NCBI GenBank assembly: GCA_038049695.1 | Contig: CP142461.1 | Coordinates: 35,781,001-35,845,000, forward strand | Source of the DNA: Cinnamomum chago | Lineage: Eukaryota > Streptophyta > Magnoliopsida > Laurales > Lauraceae | DNA length: 64,000 nt | Reading direction: 5' to 3' | Shown here: positions 10,916-22,650 of the stretch, one piece after another | Position numbering within the stretch: position 1 is the stretch's first letter | Layout: each line of letters starts with the position of its first letter | Made by a program: the position numbers and the translations under genes | The notes under the pieces: generated by a model | Databases searched by the model: none | The model's input: only the letters and a program-made list of their open reading frames with translations | Told to the model about the DNA's origin: nothing

Positions 10916-13384
10916 CAAATGCCCCATTGAAATATGAGTTGGTCCCACTGCATTTACATTTAAAAATATGATGTGCTCAATCTTATGTTGGGACCAACTT
11001 CTATTAGAATAAAATTTAGAAAAATCCACTTAAGAAGAGGACATTTATTCTAAGCAACGTGAATAGTTGACTATTTACCTTTTGATAGCATTGTTTAATG
11101 GCCTATTAAATGATTACAAGTAGCCAATTAAAAAAATATTAATTAATTAATTATGGATAAAATGATTTGCACTTGATCAATCCGATATAGGCCTTACTTT
11201 AATTAGAATGAGATAGAACTCTCACTCTTTTGAACCAAGGAGTGAATGATTATTTATTTTAAGTAATTTGTATTCATTATGGTAGTCCCATTATTTTTAT
11301 ATTTTAATTATTCTCAAAGTTTTGAATAATTATATTTTTAAAATATTAAAGTATTTTCAAATAAATCATTTTTTAGATTTTAGTATAAAACTTTGCAAAA
11401 AAGGAAAATATTTTTTAAATGATAAGTTAAAAAAAAAAACAAATGTAAAGAATATTGTCAACCGCCTCTATAAAAAATTCCTTATATTATCCATTGTTAC
11501 TCAACTATTGCTTGCCCCTTCAGAAGAAAATCCTAACGCAGCCACGGATCATTGATGAAACTATTTATAAGAAATCATTGTGGGACTCATGTGATGTTGG
11601 TTGTCATGTTAACACTGGGGGAGTTATCAAATAGTGAGACCCATTTAATGATGCCAAATTGATAATAACAATCATACAATTCAATTTTGGTAGTTATTAT
11701 GGGACCCGACTAATTTTAATAGATGGAACACATCTAATGGTGTAATCACAATGAAAGCCTCCGGTGTGACATTTGTAGGACCCACCAAAATATTGATAAT
11801 CAACAAGGGTTATTTAATTGTGATATGACTATAGGATCCCATGTTAAATTTATAAGAAATATGGGCCACTATGATCAATGGTTGTCCGTGAATTCTAAAA
11901 TGATTTTTACTAAAACTCTTCATTCATATTTAGGAAAGATTCTTTTAACAACTTTATCCACAAATACTTTAATATAAAGGAGTTTGAAAGAACGTATAAT
12001 GTTATAAGATACTTACTAAGTTTCCCATAGTAGCTCTCGTTCACAAATGGCCCTATGGGCTAAACCCAATGGACCGGGTCGACCTATGGTCAATGGGTTG
12101 GGCCATTTGTCTTCTTGGGTCTAGTATTGGACCGGACTTGCATCATTAAACTCAGGCATAACGTGAAAAAACCATTAAGAAAATTTTCTTCTTTTTATCA
12201 TAATACGCGTCACATTTCGCTAACTAGTTGAAAATGACCTCTCCTATAAGAGATCATGATTTTTTATTTAAGATGCACAGATAAATTACACAGTCAGTTA
12301 CTCAATAACATTACTACTAAATTAGTACAACATACTATTAAGATATTTTTAAAAAACATGTTAACCATTCCTATTGTCTTAGCTCATTATATCCAACCTC
12401 ATAATGATTTCCTTAAGAATTTGTCCTAAGAAAAAATATAAGAAGGCTATAAACTTCTTTTGTAAAGGAACTCTAAAGAGGGTAGTATACTCTCTTTATA
12501 TTTATATTTATATGCCAAAAAAGCCAGCTTCATTTATTTGAGAAAGAAACATAATAACAGATATAAATATTTTATTTAAATCATAAAGCTATGTCTACAA
12601 GCAGGTTATAAATGGGGTAATTTTATCCAGATCTATGTGGCTTTGGAAATAAGTAACACCAACCATATACCCTTTGCACATGAATATCTAAATCCATACA
12701 TCACATATTTTGTTCACTATCAAAATGTGGCGTAAGTTTTTAGACATTGTGGAACAAGAATTACCCACGAGTTTGTTCAGGTGTCCAAATTGAGAGTTGA
12801 AAAAAACACTGTACATCATTTTCATCATCATCAAATCCTTGTTCCTACTATATTGGGATCAGCTACATGAATTCTATTTCTCCATTCAACATTGTACATA
12901 TTATAAGTAATGGCAGAGAAAAGTCCTAAGACTTTCCTCCTCCCTTCTCACTGGAAATGCATTCCTATTTTTTTTCAAGCCCAATCCTGAACCATGACAT
13001 GATGAGGTGGATTGGTTATACAGAGCACACCAGTAGCTAAATGAGTCAATAAATACAAGCATTAGCACCACCAAAATCTCACAAAATATCATTCAACTTG
13101 GTCCAAATACATAGCACTAAAGCCCTTGCTCAAACAAAATAATGACTCAACCAATGACAACTAAATAAATTTATAACTGATTAAAAGTATACAAGCAGGA
13201 CCTGTTTGGGCCACAACCCAGATCCGATGAATTTTGTATAGGGTAAGGTTTCATTTTCTAACTCTCAATTTAATTCCTTCCTTAATTTACTTATGATGTT
13301 AATGTTTCATTTCCTTTTTCCCTTTAATTTATTGCTTATTTGCATACGGTTAACTTAATATATATTTTCTATTACAGTTCTTGC
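10916..13384. other. AT-rich intergenic, no gene seen
   Basis: Low-complexity AT-rich DNA. There is a short GC-richer patch near 12040-12120 with GGGTTGGGCC-like inverted motifs. ORFs here are short and have no protein-like composition. Confidence 0.5.
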
Positions 13385-13387
13385 ATG

Positions 13388-13511
13388 ATGTCAAATCTGA
13401 CTAAACTTTATTTTATAGCACTTAACATAAATGAGGACAATTACCTATCTTAGCAGTTGTATGCTAAAATCCACTTGCAATTTAAGAAATTAGAAGAGAC
13501 TATAAAGGAAG
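13388..13511 (+). pseudogene. fossil scrap of a Copia-type gag
   Basis: A short stretch resembles the N-terminus of plant Ty1/copia gag-type proteins (MSNLTKLYFIALNI, then a block like YAKIHLQFKKLEETIKE). It is a broken remnant cut off by the CACTA terminus at 13512, so the CACTA inserted into an already old Copia fossil or its flank. Confidence 0.5.
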
Positions 13512-13640
13512 CACTACTAGAAATTTGCCCTTTTGCCCATCAAAAGGCGGGCGACCGCTTGTGGCGGTCGCAAAAGGCCCATTAGCGACCGCAATAGGCG
13601 AAATGGCGGTCGCTAATAGTCCATTATAATCCCCCCCGGC
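13512..13640 (+). repeat. CACTA-1 5' terminus and subterminal repeats
   Basis: The terminal CACTACTAGAAAT is followed by alternating direct and inverted copies of a GCGACCGC / GCGGTCGC motif (for example 13550-13620). Subterminal arrays of this kind are the binding sites of the TnpA-like protein in En/Spm. The same motifs occur in CACTA-2. The 3-bp flank on the left is AAG; the partner flank is out of view. Confidence 0.75.
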
Positions 13641-13727
13641 AAACCCTCTTTTTCCTTCCCACTTCTTTTTTCCCCTGCTCCCACGCTCTCTACATCTCCG
13701 CGCGTCCTCACTGCCTCGATCGCTCAT

Positions 13728-14046
13728 CTCTCTCTCTCTCTCTCTCTCCCCCCCTTTCCTCTCTCTCTTCTTCTCTCTCTCTCTCTCCCCCCCCCCCCTT
13801 TCCTCTCTCTCTTCTTCTCTCTTCTCTCTTCTCTCCCTCTCCTTCCCTTCTCTCCCCCTCTCTCCCTGCGTTCACCCTCTCTGCCCAGCCGCCAGCACCC
13901 TACTTCTCCCTTCCCATTGATTCTCTCTCTCTCTCTCTCTATTTGCACGTCCCTCACCTCACGCCTTTCTCGTCTCCTTCGGCATCTCCCTCCTACGCTC
14001 ACGGTCTCCCTCGCCAGCGCATCCTCACTGTCCCTCCGGCATAGCG

Positions 14047-14096
<50 letters not shown>

Positions 14097-14112
14097 GCCG
14101 GCATCCATCAGG
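13728..14112 (+). promoter_or_regulatory. CT-rich leader of CACTA-1
   Basis: Long CT microsatellites, including a pure run near 14050-14094, end at CATCAG|GTATTC near 14111, a plausible splice donor. This looks like an untranslated first exon followed by an intron. A 32-bp block at about 13993-14025 recurs almost exactly at about 35291-35323 in CACTA-3. The ORFs of both strands here are products of the CT repeat and are not called. Confidence 0.45.
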
Positions 14113-15784
14113 TATTCATCTCTCTCTAACTCACACGCACTGTCACTTTCTCTCTATGCCTCTCTCTCACACATCAAACCTCTTTCCCTAAATCCCTAAA
14201 CTTCTAACTCTATCCCTGATTTTTTTTTTAATTTTATCTTCTCATATTTCCATATTTTTGTGATCTAATTTAAATGTGGTGTAGATGATTAGACTCATTA
14301 TGTTCATACATGAATCTTATATTATGAAACAGTTTATGAGTTTTAAATGTGGTTTTGATTTGGAATGATTTCAAATGATGTGATTTGTGCAAAATAGTGT
14401 CTCTCACTCTTCACATTAGCTTCTTGGGTATGCTCAACTTGGTAGCTGATTAGTTAAGTGGAAGTGGAGTGAAAGTGGATTAGGGATTTTGTGTAGAAAA
14501 GAGTTTTCGCATTCAATGTAGATGTCATTCTTTTTATATGCAAAGAAATTGTCATTCTTTAAGTAGGGGTTAGAATTTATGGTGGCACATGAACAAGCTC
14601 CCTCCTACATGGTTTTCAAGGTTCTTTACATTTTTATACTGCAGCGCTGGAGACTGTGGTAGTGCTTTGTGGGATTAAGATTTAGACAAGTCTTAAAGAA
14701 AAATGGGCACGGAGAGTTGAACCATTATAAGACAGTCGTATATGACTGCCCTATAATTTGCCAAATAGCAAGAATGTGAATTTTTTAGAAAGCTGTTTCC
14801 CCCTTTTTTCTGGTCTTCTCCTCAGCTGCATCTTGCTCATTTATCTTTTATGCCTTCTTATAATTAAGTATCTGCTAAAATATCCAAAAGAAAAATGTGT
14901 GTGGTTGTAAACTTGTAATTGGCTCTAATTTCCAGACACAAGTCTGGTCTGTGATCTGGGATGCTCATCTGGTGGCATTTTTACAGTGGATTCACCATAT
15001 TCCAATCTTTTTTACCCATTTGGACGAGTTAAGTTACCCCACTGGAGAAGACTTCACATTGAATATAACAAAATATATATATTTTTAAATTTTTTAAAAA
15101 AATCAGCGTCCATTTTCAGGACAGCACATCATTTGTATCTTCTACTCTACCATTGCTAATTTCAATCCTCTTTTAGCCCATTGATTAGATATTAAGAATT
15201 TTCCGGGGTTTGACATTTTTGCTTATTTAATAAATGAGTTGGATTTAGGTTGAGCCGATTCTTATTATATATTCAACCGGCACACCTGTTCGAAGTTCAC
15301 CAAACTTGAATCCGAACTTATTTATTAAAGATTTGTATTAGACATTTTCAACTCGATTAATAAATAGATTGTCTAATTTAAATTATATTATATGTTGATC
15401 GAGGTTCAATGACATTTTGGAGAGAGAGAGAGAGAGTTCTTTTATTTTTTGGTAAAAGGATTGAAGAGACAGTTAGATGGAAGAAAAACAAAGGTAGGTA
15501 ACACCAAGCCATCCAAATTTCAAGCATGGCCCACTGCAGTACAAGCCCTAGAATCAAAGGTCAGGATGAAAATAAGAGAAATTGACAAAGAAAGGGACAT
15601 GATTCACCTGTGGCAAAGTTGAGACAATCGTCCCCATTTTTATAACATACACATCATTAGGCAAGCAGGAAAGAATGGGATCTTCCAAACTCATTGGAGA
15701 AAAAGAAGAAAAAAACTAAACTACCAGACATCACAAATCAGAACAAACAGAACCCCTCTTTCCCCTTTTTCTTCTTCTTCTTCT
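14113..15784 (+). other. CACTA-1 interior upstream of the LTR insertion
   Basis: AT-rich sequence with no supported coding region; most likely the long first intron of the transposase transcript. It contains a GA microsatellite near 15421. It is cut by the LTR element, with the target duplication CTTCT at 15780-15784. Confidence 0.45.
15780..15784. repeat. target-site duplication CTTCT (left)
   Basis: CTTCT directly precedes the left LTR (TGTAAGTCC…). The same five bases follow the right LTR at 56375-56379. Confidence 0.85.
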
Positions 15785-17673
15785 TGTAAGTCCGGGGATC
15801 CGAACCCTAGAGGGGGGGTGAATAGGGTGAGCTTCAATTATGACCAATTTTAAGCAATTTTAACTTCTTTAAAATAAACTAGTCACAAGTGATGATTATC
15901 AAACAAAATGTGGAAGCATAATAAAAAGAATCACCACAAAGCAAGCACCATCACACAAGGATTTATAATGGTTTGGCCTCAATGCCTACATCCACTACCG
16001 GCTTGTGATCCAACACCCCACCGGATTTCCACTATTTATGCTTTTCAATAGGCTAAGCAATAACCTCTACATTATGCTTTTCAAGGCTAAGCAATAACCT
16101 CTACATTATGCTTTTCAAGGCTAAGCAATAACCTCTTCAACCACAAGGTTGGTTATCTCTCTAATTAGTGTCTATAATACACTTGATGGAGATTCAATTT
16201 TGCTCATTACATTTGCCTCTAAAATAGGCGGATATGAAAATGAAAATCTAATACACACACACACTATGAATGTAAAGATGAAAGTACATGATGTGTGTGT
16301 GATGTCCTCAATCATTTTGAAAATGAAAGCTCATAAATGTATGCCTAAGGCTTTTGAAAGTTTTAGCTCATAAAAACATTTATGATTGAGGAAGGAATGC
16401 AAGTCACATGTTAAAAGTAACAACTTGTTAATGATGTCAAAGATTCACAAGTTGTATGAAATTAATTAGCTCTAAACATGTGATGCATAGGGATGTCAAT
16501 CAAATCAACAATGTAGCTCAAAACATAAAAATAGATTTGATTGAAATAAGGGGACAAATCATATGTAATTATAAATACAACTTGAATATGATATACCTAT
16601 CAAAGTAAGGCAAGTTGTGAAACTTTAAAAAAAAATACATATGAGTTGTAAAGTTTGTTGAATCCAAAACATAAGATACATTTGAAAGAGATTTTCTTAT
16701 GATGGAAAACAACAACCAAAGATTCAATCAAGTATATGAATCATGTTACATATAATTTCAAAGATTCTTTCATTAACATGATCTACTTAGATTTACCAAA
16801 TAAAGTACTACTTGGATTGAATCAAATGGTGTTGTATCCAAAACAATAAATCAACTCAAAACATAAAACATGTTAAGGACACAACACTTCATACATAGTT
16901 TATCATGCTACAAAAGATTTACCAAAAGTTAAACAAAGCATGAAAACATATGATTAAGGAAAGTAGAGCTTACTTGGTGATTTAACTCATTAATCCAAGC
17001 TTTAGCTTTCCTAATGATCCCCTTCATCCCTTAGTTCATTTCCCTTTTATTTGCCTCAAAACCCCTCAAGGAGGGCCTTAAAATTCCCAACTTTTGGCAA
17101 AGGAAAGAACTCATTTTTATAGCAAAAAATGCCCAACGGCTAGTCCTAGGTCGACCTGGCAAGGGGGGGGGGGGTCGACCTGGCCTTCACAACGACACAA
17201 TTTCTGACCGTTGGAGCTTCAGGAACCAATCAACCTGCTGTGTGGCAGGTCGACCCGGGTCCCTGGCCAGGTCGACCTGCCACACAGGCAGGTTGACCAC
17301 TGGGACCAAAAATTCCCCAAAAGAGCATATTTGAAGGTTTTACTTGGGGGAACTTTTTGGGCTATTAAATCAAGCTGAAATACATGTTTTAAATCATTGT
17401 AAGGGTTTTTAAAACATGAAACATAGAAAGCCTAAAATGATTCAAAACTTTAAAAACAAAGGCTTGCTTGATTTCTAAAACTCTTTTAAAAAACAAATGC
17501 ATCCAAGTTTTAAAAGCAAATCATGCATGAATCAATACTTTTACACCTCTTAAAAACAATGCATGTTTAAAACAAGATTTCAAGAATTCTTAAATCAATG
17601 CATATGTGTGTAAATCAAATGATGTTAGAATGATAATGCATCCATCAAATTGCAATCTACAAAATTCCTAACA
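15785..17673 (-). repeat. 3' LTR of the Met-primed element
   Basis: A 1889-bp copy matching 54488-56374 end to end, with TG…CA ends. It holds a minus-strand TATA box (GCTATAAAAATGAG at about 17110-17123) and, 20-180 bp upstream of it, a cluster of AGGTCGACCT palindromes. Confidence 0.9.
17144..17298. promoter_or_regulatory. cluster of AGGTCGACCT palindromes upstream of LTR TATA
   Basis: Four copies of the palindrome AGGTCGACCT or a near variant (around 17150, 17175, 17250 and 17270), plus a fifth diverged one (CAGGTTGACC), lie within 155 bp just upstream of the TATA box on the minus strand. The right LTR has the same cluster at about 55851-55998. The palindromic shape suggests a site for a dimeric DNA-binding protein. 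The protein is unknown. Confidence 0.5.
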
Positions 17674-17687
17674 ATCTCCCCCTTTGC
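17674..17687 (-). promoter_or_regulatory. polypurine tract of the Met-primed element
   Basis: The minus strand reads TTGCAAAGGGGGAGAT immediately before TGTTAGGAATT, the LTR start. This is the expected place for plus-strand priming. Confidence 0.75.
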
Positions 17688-20000
17688 AATTTGATGGCAA
17701 CTCACTCACCACACTCACCACTGAATAAACACACTTAGTCTTCAGCTCCCCCTTAGCTGGACAAGTCTTGAAATCTTCTTGGATGCTCCTCTTAGCCTGG
17801 GCTCTTTTCTTCATTCTTCATGATGCTTGGTACTTGATCATTCTTCAATCTTTCTTTCTTTAGCCAAGCATCTTCTTTAGCTTCCAAGCTTTCTTTCTTC
17901 TATTAACTCTCCCCCTTTGACCATGCCTCTCTCTCCCTTTGGCAAGGTATGTATTCTCTCCCCCTGTAGAAGATCATACAAAACCTCCCCTTAGGAAGCT
18001 TGGACATTCTCTTCACCCTTTTGAGAACTTGAATGCTCTCTCCCCCTTTGACATTAAATTGCAAAGGTACCTACACACATGAAACAAGGAAAATACCTAT
18101 TAGTAGCACCTGTTAACAAAAGAAATCGAAAATGAAAATCATAACAGGCTATCATGTATGGAAGTTATCTCTAAGGGTTCAAAGTCAATCCAAGGGTAAA
18201 TTTGATCATAACTAATACTTCCTATGAAGGTTTACACTCCCCCTCAATCCATTCTCTCCTTTTTTCAAACTTTTGACAAAGATTTAACTATTAGGTGCAA
18301 GAAGAAGATGGTTTTACCAATTGATGGTCAACTTCAAGAGAAGGATTAGATTCGTTTAACTAATGAGCTCAATATGATCAAATTACCAAAAGAAAGCAAG
18401 GTCTAAAGAGAAAAGCAATCATGGATACCAATTGGAAAAACAAAGAATACCAATTGAGATTCAAAGATAAGTCTATTAAAGCAATCACTCTAAAATGGAT
18501 TTAAAAATATACCTATTAGGAAAAATCCAAATTAGAGCTATCCATGATGAAATGGGGTTTATTAATCATAGCATCAAATAATCTAACTATGGAAAACATA
18601 TGCTATGAAGGATTTGAAATCATTTCATTCAAACAATAAATGTGACTATTAATGTGCAAGAATGAGTGAAATGAAATTCAAACATGAAGCCTACCTCAAC
18701 AATTAACCAACCAATATTATGAACACATAAACATGGTGATCATGAGATTTACCTATATGAGCAAGGGAGGAGGCAGTCATGAAAATTATGATGCTAATGA
18801 AATGTGACATGGAATGAAAACATATAACTATCAAGTTCAAACCAATGTACACATGGTCTATCACATTCACAAGAAATCAAATCAATCAAAAAAATTACCA
18901 ATTGAAACCAATTGAATTTGACAACATGATAAAGAGCAAGAATGTGACAAACACAAAATTTCATCAAGCATCATAAATGCATATTCATCACTTTTAAAGA
19001 TATGACTATTGAGCATAGTGATGAACAAGGTAAATTGCAATGCAAAAGGATATAACTTTGTAATGCATGCAATTTCCAAAGTGATAAATCATATGAATTC
19101 AACATCTAAGATATCCATCAAACATATAGAAATACGAGAAATGGATTTCAAAGAGTTTCATATGATCAAGAACACTACAATGAGGTTGAAACATGTACAA
19201 GGATGACATCTTTTAGAGAAAACACATGAATCAACATCATAACAATCCAATAAAAATATGACTAGAAAGCATAGAGGATGGATTTTAGTTCTAGTATGGT
19301 TTCTACAAATATAACTAAGAACACTACCATACATAGAACAATTTGACATTTGCATAGAGAGGATCAATCAACACTCAAGATCTAACTCATACCATATCAT
19401 CAATAAAAAATATAACTATGTAATCACAAGAAGGTATGAAGTTAAAGGGATCAATCTATCATGTAACATCTCCACTCTTAGCAAATGTACTAAGCTTACA
19501 ATGCAATGGAAAAAGATATGGGGTTTAAACCAAATGAACTTAGCACATAAAATCACATATGTACTTAAAAAGTTCAAATACAAGATTTTACAATAAAGCA
19601 CATAAACAATCATCAATTTGCATTAATGAAAGAAATATACCAAGTTAGGCACAAACATGCAAATCAATGAAACCATATCCAACCAAGCAATGTAAGACAT
19701 CAAAATCAATTTGCATAAAGAATGTAACTAAATGAGCAAAGATGCAAATTGTTTGTAAAAATTATTTCCTTCCAAATGATATAATCATAGTTAAGCACAA
19801 GGAAATAAATTCAAGGAAAATGCTTCTAAAAATCAACCAATAAAGCTTAGAACATTTTCCAAAGTTTTTCAAATCACTTCAATATATGAAATTCCAACAA
19901 AGAATCATTTATAGAATTATGAGCAAGTGATTTTGAAAAACAAGAAGTGTACTATTGTAAATTTTCAATTTGTAAAACAATAGACACTCACAAATTTTCC
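17674..20000 (-). other. interior of the Met-primed element, non-coding
   Basis: About 2.3 kb of AT-rich sequence between the polypurine tract and the CACTA-2 insertion. No gag-pol similarity and only short ORFs are seen. The left part repeats CTCCCCCTTTG-like blocks (17685-18060). The remaining 690 bp of interior lie at 53798-54487. Confidence 0.6.
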
Positions 20001-20310
20001 CACTACTAGAAAATGGACTTTTAGCAGCCACCAAAAGCCGTTGCTAAAAGTAGACTCATTAGCGACCGCTCCGCAACCGCCGCGAAAAATTCGTCGCTAA
20101 AAGTATTGGCGGTCGCTAATGCTCTTTTGCGGCCACAGTGTTGCGGTCGCAAAAAATTCAAAAAAAAAATTTGGACTATTAGCGATCGCTAATACTCAAT
20201 ATGGCGGTCGCTAATACATTTTTTTTTCCTTTTTTTTTAATTTTTATAGTATTAGTGACCGCCGCTGGCAGTCGCTAAAAGTGCCAGTGGCGGCCGCTAA
20301 AGCTAGTCAA
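20001..20310 (-). repeat. CACTA-2 3' terminus and subterminal repeats
   Basis: The terminal CACTACTAGAAAAT is followed by at least eight copies, in both directions, of a GCGGTCGCTAA / TTAGCGACCGC motif between 20030 and 20300. The motif is shared with CACTA-1 at 13550-13620. Confidence 0.8.
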
Positions 20311-20696
20311 TTTTTTTTTTAAAAATTCCGTATTTTCTCAAATTTTTTCCCACTTTTTGTACCTATATCTGTACCTGAGTATATACGACTACTACCATCA
20401 TTTAAAATTACAAATAACAAAACCTGAATATATATACAACTACTACCATCAATTAAAATTACAAATAACAAAAGAAAGTCATATATTAATTACATTCAAA
20501 ACATTACAAAAGTTTCAATAAATTATATCCATTACAATTACAGGAAAAAAAAAATTTCCGTGCAAGGTGCCGTGGTATATCCGATGCTCTCAAACCTGAA
20601 CAGAAAAAGAAAAATAAATATTAATAGATAAGTATAAAAATTGGCAATTTATACTAATTATAAGAAAATTAAGAATTAAAATTAAAATTTTAACCA

Positions 20697-22650
20697 ACGT
20701 TTCAACATTACGAGCAATCCGGGAGTCGGAATCTCCTTCCGTCAGTTCCTGCAAGTCATGAATAACTACGGGCCCGTGCCCGTCAAGTTTCACGGGCAAC
20801 GGAGCCCGTTTGCTCATTTTGGGCTCCCGGAGGCTCGTTTTCTAATTTTTAAGTTATAGTTCTAACTTAAACCTACGTTTCCACTGTACGAGTAATCCAG
20901 GAGTCGGAATCTTGTTCCGTCAGTTCCTGCAAGTCATGTATGACTAGGGGCCCGTGCCGGTCAAGTTTCAAAGGCAACGGAGCCCGTTTGCTCATTTTGG
21001 ACGCCCGGATGCTCGTTTTCTAAGTTTTAAGTTAACGTTATAATTTAAACCTACATTCCAACTTCACGAGCAATCCGGGAGTCGGATTTTCGTTCCGTCA
21101 GTTTCTATAAGTCAGGAATGACTAGGGACCCGTGCCCATCAAGTTTCACGAGCAACGGAGCCCGTTTGCTCATTCTGGGCGCCCGGAGGCTCGATTTCTA
21201 AGTTTTAAGTTAAGGTTTCAACTTAAACCTACGTTTCAACATTACGAGCAATCCGGGAGTCGGAATCTCGTTCCGTCAGTTCCTGCAAGTCATGAATGAC
21301 AAGGGACCCGTGCCCGTCAAGTTTCACGGGCAACGATGCCCGTTTGCTCATTTTGGGCGCCCGGAGGCTCAATTTCTAAGTTTTAAGTTAACGTTCTAAC
21401 TTAAACCTATGTTTCAACGTTACGAGTAATCCGGGAGTCGGAATCCCGTTCCGTTAGTTCCTACAAGTTATGAATGACTAGGGGCCCATGTCCGTCAAGT
21501 TTCATGGGCAACGGAGTCCGTTTGCTCGTTTTGGGCGCTCGGAGGCTCGATTTCTAAATTTTAAGTTAACGTTCTAACTTAAACCTATGTTTCAACATTA
21601 CGAGCAATCCGGGAGTCGGAATCTCGTTCCGTCAGTTCCTGCAAGTCATGAATGACTAGAGGCCCGTGCCCGTCAAGTTTCACGGGCAACGGAGCCCGTT
21701 TGCTCATTTTGGACGCCCGGAGGCTCAATTTCTAAGTTTTAAGTTAACGTTCTAACTTAAACCTACGTTTCAACATTACGAGCAATCCGGGAGTCGGAAA
21801 CCCGTTTCGTCAGTTCCTACAAGTCATAAATGACTAGGGGCCCCTGCCGGTCAAGTTTCATGGGCAACGGAGCCCGTTTGCTCATTTTGGGCGCCCGGAG
21901 GCTCGATTTCTAAGTTTTAAGTTAACGTTCTAACTTAAACCTACGTTTCAACATTACGAGCAATCCGGGAGTTGGAATCTCGTTCCGTCAGTTCCTACAA
22001 GTCATGAATGACTAGGGGCCCCTGCCCGTCAAGTTTCACGGGCAACGGAGCCCGTTTGCTCATTTTGGGCGCCCGAAGGCTCGATTTCTAAGTTTTAAGT
22101 TAACATTCTAACTTAAACCTACGTTTCAACATTACGAGCAATCCGGGAGTCGGAATCTCGTTCTGTCAGTTCCTGCAAGTCATGAATGACTAAGGACCCT
22201 TGCCCGTCAAGTTTCACGGGCAACGGAGCCCGTTTGCTCATTTTGGGCGCCCGGAGGCTCTATTTCTAAGTTTTAAGTTAACGTTCTAACTTAAACCTAC
22301 GTTTCAACATTACGAGCAGTCCGGGAGTCGGAATCCCGTTCTGTCAATTCCTACAAGTCATGAATGACTAGGGGCCCATTCCCGTCAAGTTTCACGGGCA
22401 ACGGAGTCCGTTTGCAAGTTTTGGGCTCCCGGAGGCTCGATTTCTAAGTTTTAAATTAACGTTATAACTTAAACCTACGTTTCAACTTTACGAGCAATCC
22501 GGGATTCGAAATCTTGTTCCGTCAGTTCCTGCAAGTCATGAATGACTAGGGACCCGTGCCCGTCAAGTTTCACGAGCAACGGAGCCCGTTTGCTCGTTTT
22601 GGGCGCCCGGATGCTCGATTTCTAAGTTTTAAGTTAACGTTCTAAGTCTT
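20697..22650 (-). repeat. 178-bp tandem array, about 11 units
   Basis: The GGGAGTCGGA block recurs (with base changes) at 20721, 20899, 21077, 21255, 21433, 21611, 21789, 21967, 22145, 22323 and 22501, exactly 178 bp apart each time, so units differ by substitutions and not by indels. On the minus strand each unit contains about 143 bp that reads like the accessory-gene exon at 63745-63887 of CACTA-1 (motifs KLDGHGP, IHDLQELTE, DSDSRIAR), followed by a 35-bp spacer ending AAAACTTAG. The short ORF at 20590-20817 is the edge unit read through and is not a gene of its own. Confidence 0.9.

Noticed and set aside
13724-14129. 126-residue Arg/Glu-repeat ORF (minus) and Ser/Leu-repeat ORF (plus)
   Set aside because: Both are translations of a CT/GA microsatellite in the CACTA-1 leader.
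20590-20817. 75-residue minus-strand ORF as an independent small gene
   Set aside because: It is the edge unit of the 178-bp array read into flanking AT-rich sequence.
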